Shown in pieces: positions 59,346-64,000 of a DNA stretch of 64,000 nt (within the stretch, counting starts at the first letter, position 1; every line of letters starts with the position of its first letter). Both the position numbers and the translations under genes were made by a program. A model generated the notes under the pieces. It ran no database searches and was not told where the DNA came from. It saw only the letters and a program-made list of their open reading frames with translations. This stretch comes from Cryptomeria japonica (taxonomy: Eukaryota > Streptophyta > Pinopsida > Cupressales > Cupressaceae), in assembly GCF_030272615.1 (NCBI RefSeq), contig NC_081411.1, forward strand, positions 182,798,977 through 182,862,976, in the 5' to 3' direction.

Positions 59346-61367
59346 TTGTCGTTCACAAATGTGAGACATTCTTAGATGTCTACAAATGCAACAATTCATA
59401 AAAAATAGATTCTTTATAATAATCAAAGTCAAAAAAGCCTTGTTCAAGCCATTTAAAAAAATATATCAGCTCAAGCTAATACTAAAAAAAAAATGAAAAA
59501 CTCTAATGACATGGAAAATTTAGTTTAACAATTATAGTTTTTCAAACATATGAATACACCCCTTTTATGGGCTATTGAAAATTTTTCAGCCTTATTTATG
59601 TATGCCCTATATCTTACATCAAATGTTCCTTTAAATTGTTTGATGAAACAATGTAAACTTGGCTCCAAGTACGTTATTAATTTTACCATGCTAGTGTTCC
59701 ACAAAAGTATTTCAAAGCATAACGTGAAAAATGAAGAAAATTAAAGTATTTCATGTTCATTGGGTAATCTTTCAATGCCTTTAAGAATGAGATCTAATTA
59801 ATATTTAAGAGTGATTGAAATAAATTTTTAGAAAACAACACTTCTCTCCATCTACTAGATTTGTTACACTCAGGATTAGACTATTAATTTTTTATTCAAT
59901 TATGTTTTCACTCACGATTTAGTTATTGCTTTAGGAAGAGTTGATCATAAGTCTAGATCGTACATGTCCATTATTTGGAGTCATTTAGTGGTTTTTCATT
60001 CACTATCTATCTACATTCTTTAATAATATTATGGAATGAACATAATGGAATGAACATTTTGGTGATGTAACCTATTGATATCTAATGGAAAATAAATAAA
60101 TAAAGAGAGTAACACATCACTCAATACAATAATCAAAATCTTTTTATCCTTTTTATCATATTATTTCAATTGAATTGAAGTGAAGTGCATCATTTCTTCA
60201 CTTTTTTTTCTCTCCAAATTGATGTTTGGTTGCAATATTTGCAAAGTGGATTACCCAACAAAGTATCATAATAATAATATAATGTTGTATTTTGGTTTTG
60301 ACATGGACACCATTAGATAGATGAGAAGTGGATTCCAATATATAATGGAAAGGCTTCCTATTTATAACTTTTTGAGGATATAAATGGAGGGCGGAGATTG
60401 AATGAGTGTGAATTCATGGATTAAGAGCTTAAAATTATAACAAGTGACACATTTTTGAAAGATGAGAATGATAACTACGATAGGTGTTAGAGCTAGATTT
60501 TTTCTCATGTGTAGCACTACCATATATAAAAAAATAGGGTGGTAATGAATGGACAAGTAGAAGGAATAGGGTGGCTACACATGTGTTAGTAGATATGTTC
60601 AAGTGTGTGTGACAAAAAGTATGGACATAGAATGTATAAGACAAAGATAAGTCGGAGGCATTGATGCAAACTTGTGAGCATATGAATGGATTGAAGTGGC
60701 ACACAAACACATGTCTAATCAATAAAGAAATAATTAACATTTTTTAGATGATGGCAAGTTGAAGAATTTAATATTAAAATCATATGACAAGTTGAAAATT
60801 TTAATATTAGAAAAAATATTACTGATAGATAATCAAGATTAATTAATTAAGTGTTAATTAATTAATTAATTTAGATGGGAAAGGAAAATAACAGTTTTAA
60901 CTTATTTTAATCTTAAATATGTTATTCATGTACCGTGATAAGTCTGGCTAACAAATTCCTCGGTCGACAAGAAGACTCAAAACTTTTTATAATTTTGTGA
61001 AAGTTGATTCGCTTGTGACCATCCTCTTTTCAATGAATAAAATAAATCGAGTTCATCCGTTTTTATTGAAGAAGAATAATAAATAAATTATTTTTAATTT
61101 TCTTCTCCTATAAATTTCTGTATAGGTAAGAAGATTAATAAATAGACGTCACTTCTTAGATCTTCTCCCTCTCACAAACAATATCAAAAGTTCAGATCTC
61201 TTTTCCCTTAATTAAGAATAATATTTTTAAAATAGACGTAACCTCTTCCATAAAAAAGATTTTTTTTAAGATGATGATGTATTTTTGTTATTGTTCATAT
61301 GAGTCCTCATCAATAGAAATCATCATTACACCATCATAATTAACTTACCTACATAAAAATGTTTAGT
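59346..61367. other. non-coding stretch, nothing recognised
   Basis: AT-rich, stop-dense. Short frames (59550-59744 plus, 60362-60740 minus) show no known motif and overlap each other in different frames, as chance frames do. Confidence 0.55.
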
Positions 61368-61685
61368 CTTAGTCTAAACATGAGGATTCAAGTCAAACTA
61401 TCAATACACATCTTAAAAATGTAAAATGATTTCTTATGTTTTGTGTGCCATTCAAGGAGAACAAGAGTAAAGCCTCCTTTTTCAATCACTATGTTTTCCA
61501 TAAATTATAATAGAATATTACTTTGATTTGATCTTTTTTTATTTATTCATTTGAAAGAGATTACATAATATAAAAGCATACACATACACATACACATATC
61601 TTCTTAGGAAGGACAATCTCTTATAAATCTAGATCTACATTAACAAGTAAAAATACCACTGAAAGTTATTCTATGATCTATAAGA
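61368..61685 (+). repeat. dispersed direct repeat, copy 1
   Basis: Begins CTTAGTCTAAACATGAGGAT and ends near CTATGATCTATAAG; it matches 63458-64000 in order. It contains ATTCAAGGAGAACAAGA, CATTTGAAAGAGATTA, a short ACACATACACAT tract, and CTCTTATAAATCTA. Confidence 0.8.
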
Positions 61686-63457
61686 CTCCTACTCTTAGTA
61701 TACTAAAATATATCAATGAATAAAGAAATGCTTTATTTATTTATTCCAACACAATTATGCAAAATTAATACATAAAAATTAATGTTATAGCTTATCTATT
61801 AAAGTGAAGTTTCCATTCTATTGTTAGGTTAATCTTTCTTTTGCTACAATATTCAGTTCTTTAGCTTGCTTATATTAGATTTCCAACATTAATCTATCAC
61901 ACGAAATATATCTTGGGATGTTGTAGTTTTGAAAATGTTATTACTTAAATAAAGTATGCAAATTGAAATGATCAATATGTTTAAGATGATTAAAATGTGA
62001 AAAGTAATTTGGAAGCCTTGATTCAAGAAATAAAATTAACACTATCAGTTTACTTCTATACCTTGGTAATCATTGCGATTGTATGATTTACTATACATGA
62101 ATTTTTTTTGGTGATGTAATTATATTTTGACTATTTTTTCTATTCATGTTCAATTATTTTACTTTAAAATTCATTTATTGGGAAAATATAAAAGAAATGG
62201 AAATAGTGTTGAAAGAGTTCAAAAAAATACTATTGCCTTATTAAATCTATAAACTCAAGAAATGGTATTAATTCATAAAATAATAGAACCCAAACAGAAT
62301 GTTGTATTAGATTAAAATATTCATGTATATGATAGATATCCATAAAAATAATTCTATTTTAATTCTTTTCAATTTTTATTTCATTTAGCAATTTCTTTTT
62401 GTAGTTATTATATTAGTTATATAAAGACATAATAATAAAAATATTGTAATATAAAAAATTCTAACCTATAGGATAGAAAAATAAAGACTACCTAGTACAA
62501 AAATCACTTTCAATCTCAGTGGGAAACATTAAAGGATCAATTTCTATCTGTACATGAAGAGAGAAATTATCTAACTCAAACATTACCATTTAAGGGGAGT
62601 AGAAAAATCATGACTCATAAATTTCTTATATATTTTGTACAATGCATGAGTAGTAGCATTAGAATAGAAGATTGATGTTACAAATGCTAATATTTCTACT
62701 TTATGTGGTTTGGTGTTCCAATGTATTTGATAAGATCAAGATAGAGATTGATGATAATGTTATTTTGTGAGAAAATTCAAGGCATGAAACCAAATATAAA
62801 CTTATTTTCAAAGGGGTTGAATTTGTTGTCACCATGCTTGATTTACTTATCAAATACATGAAATAATTTGTAGATACAGTTGTATTGACAAAGTTTCATT
62901 GTTTTCTACTTCTGGTTTGTTCCAATTTATTTTTTTATGGTTGGTAATTGATTTATAATGGGTTGGGACCCTTCCCCACTTAATTTAATAAAAAAAAATG
63001 TTCACCTAATTTCAAACTTGAAACTAATAATTTATACTTAAAATCATAGATATACAAACTCTTTATATAGTTTTTGACTACATTGTAGGCCTTATTATAA
63101 AGGAGAATGAGTAAGCGGGATCGTCTAGAACCTAAATTTGTTATTGTTACATTATTGATAGATGAGTGGACCAAAGGAGTCATAGATGGATTATATAAGA
63201 ATGACGTGACAATAGAATTTATACTTTTGTTTTTAGATGTTGATGCATGTCTATCTATAGGAAAATATTCATGTTTATTTTCCTATTCAACACTTAGATA
63301 AGCAAGTTGATGATATTTGGTAAGTTGGTTATAGAAAGGTTTGAAATCATTCCATATGTAATAAGCATTGATGGGCAAAGTGATGCATGTACTTGTGTAC
63401 ATAAAAGACCAATATGAATGTATCTTGAAACTTATTCAATTGTGAAGTACCCAATTA
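61686..63457. other. spacer between the direct repeats, nothing recognised
   Basis: AT-rich and without a recognisable gene. Frames at 62980-63183 (minus) and 63107-63301 (plus) overlap on opposite strands and have no motif. Confidence 0.5.
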
Positions 63458-64000
63458 CTTAGTCTAAACATGAGGATTCAAGTCAAAACACAAATACACA
63501 TCTTAAAAAATAATCATGCAAAATGACTCCTCACATTCCATGTGTCATTCAAGGAGAACAAGACTAAAGCCTCATTGCTCAATCACTATGTTTTTCATGA
63601 ATTCTAATAAAAGATCAATTCAATTCAGTCTTCTTAAAATAGTCCTACCATTTTTATTGCACATATTTTTGACTATTTTTTTGGTGTATCATTAAAATTT
63701 GACAAAATAAGAAATGTTAATAATGGAAGTGTATGGCATTTGATACTTTAAATTGAAAATCAAATTTGAGTAGGTTATAATAAATCATATTAGAATATAG
63801 ATATAGACTATAAAAATACAAATCATGAAAAATCTTTTTTCTTTGTTCATTTGAAAGAGATTATGTAGTATACATGCATGCATGCATACATACAAACACA
63901 TACACATATATCTCTCTAAGATGGATAGCAATCTCTTATAAATCTAAATCTACTTTAACAACTAAAAATATCAAATTGAAATTTATTCTACAATCTAGAA
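63458..64000 (+). repeat. dispersed direct repeat, copy 2 (runs off the window)
   Basis: Same order of words as 61368-61685, about 2.09 kb downstream, with roughly 210 extra bases at about 63614-63830 that copy 1 lacks. It reaches the window edge still matching copy 1. Confidence 0.8.

Noticed and set aside
63107-63301. 64-codon plus-strand frame with plausible protein composition
   Set aside because: No motif, overlapped by a frame on the other strand, and inside a non-coding spacer.
1-64000. Search for tRNA, rRNA, or a new multi-gene system
   Set aside because: No cloverleaf or rRNA-like segment was seen and no cluster of intact genes exists; every coding region recognised belongs to a dead element or pseudogene.

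Overview
The window looks like intergenic DNA from a large, repeat-rich plant nuclear genome. It is AT-rich, has no intact host gene, and is filled with degraded Ty1/copia LTR retrotransposons, a plant L1-type LINE with DUF4283-like, zf-RVT-like and RNase H parts, Mutator-like and CACTA-like DNA transposon traces, and a broken pentatricopeptide-repeat (PPR) gene. The density of old elements and the very long LTRs would fit a gymnosperm or similar large genome, but that is inference; no single marker fixes the species. All calls come from reading the sequence and the conceptual translations; no database search was run.

Layout. 1-8959: mostly non-coding, with a TA/CA-rich simple-sequence tract (about 2.67-3.09 kb) and a PPR pseudogene in two pieces on opposite strands (3.9-4.09 kb plus, 5.7-5.97 kb minus). 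The pieces look like halves of one gene separated by an inversion of about 1.88 kb. 8960-35890: a head-to-tail array of one copia family (called A here), minus strand, in the order LTR1-A1-LTR2-A2-LTR3-A3-LTR4, neighbouring units sharing one LTR. Full LTRs are about 3.75 kb and units repeat about every 8.2 kb. Copies alternate: LTR1, A1 and LTR2 resemble LTR3, A3 and LTR4, giving a higher-order repeat of about 16.4 kb. LTR1 carries a 1,858-bp foldback Mutator-like element (10572-12429) with a 9-bp target duplication; the empty site is visible in LTR2 and LTR3. 35888-42089: copia family B, joined to truncated LTR4 through a breakpoint carrying a 23-bp copied filler. 42090-43331: LTR piece of family D. 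43356-46088: 5' part of copia family C. 46.1-47.0 kb: AT-rich repeat. 47.04-48.1 kb: plus-strand LINE 3' fragment. 48.1-51.06 kb: little recognisable. 51076-58745: nearly full-length but dead LINE on the minus strand. 58.75-64 kb: AT-rich, non-coding, with a segment at 61.37 kb duplicated at 63.46 kb.

How it works together. Nothing here appears functional as a gene set. The copia elements would have encoded Gag, protease, integrase, reverse transcriptase and RNase H as one polyprotein; the LINE an RNA-binding ORF1 and an endonuclease-RT-RNase H ORF2. All coding regions carry stops, frameshifts or catalytic substitutions. The interest is structural: a tandem LTR-sharing array amplified from an already defective copia element, a datable late foldback insertion, a resolvable inversion in a PPR pseudogene, and mosaic junctions between element families. 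I found no CRISPR array, tRNA or rRNA gene, or previously undescribed enzymatic system.
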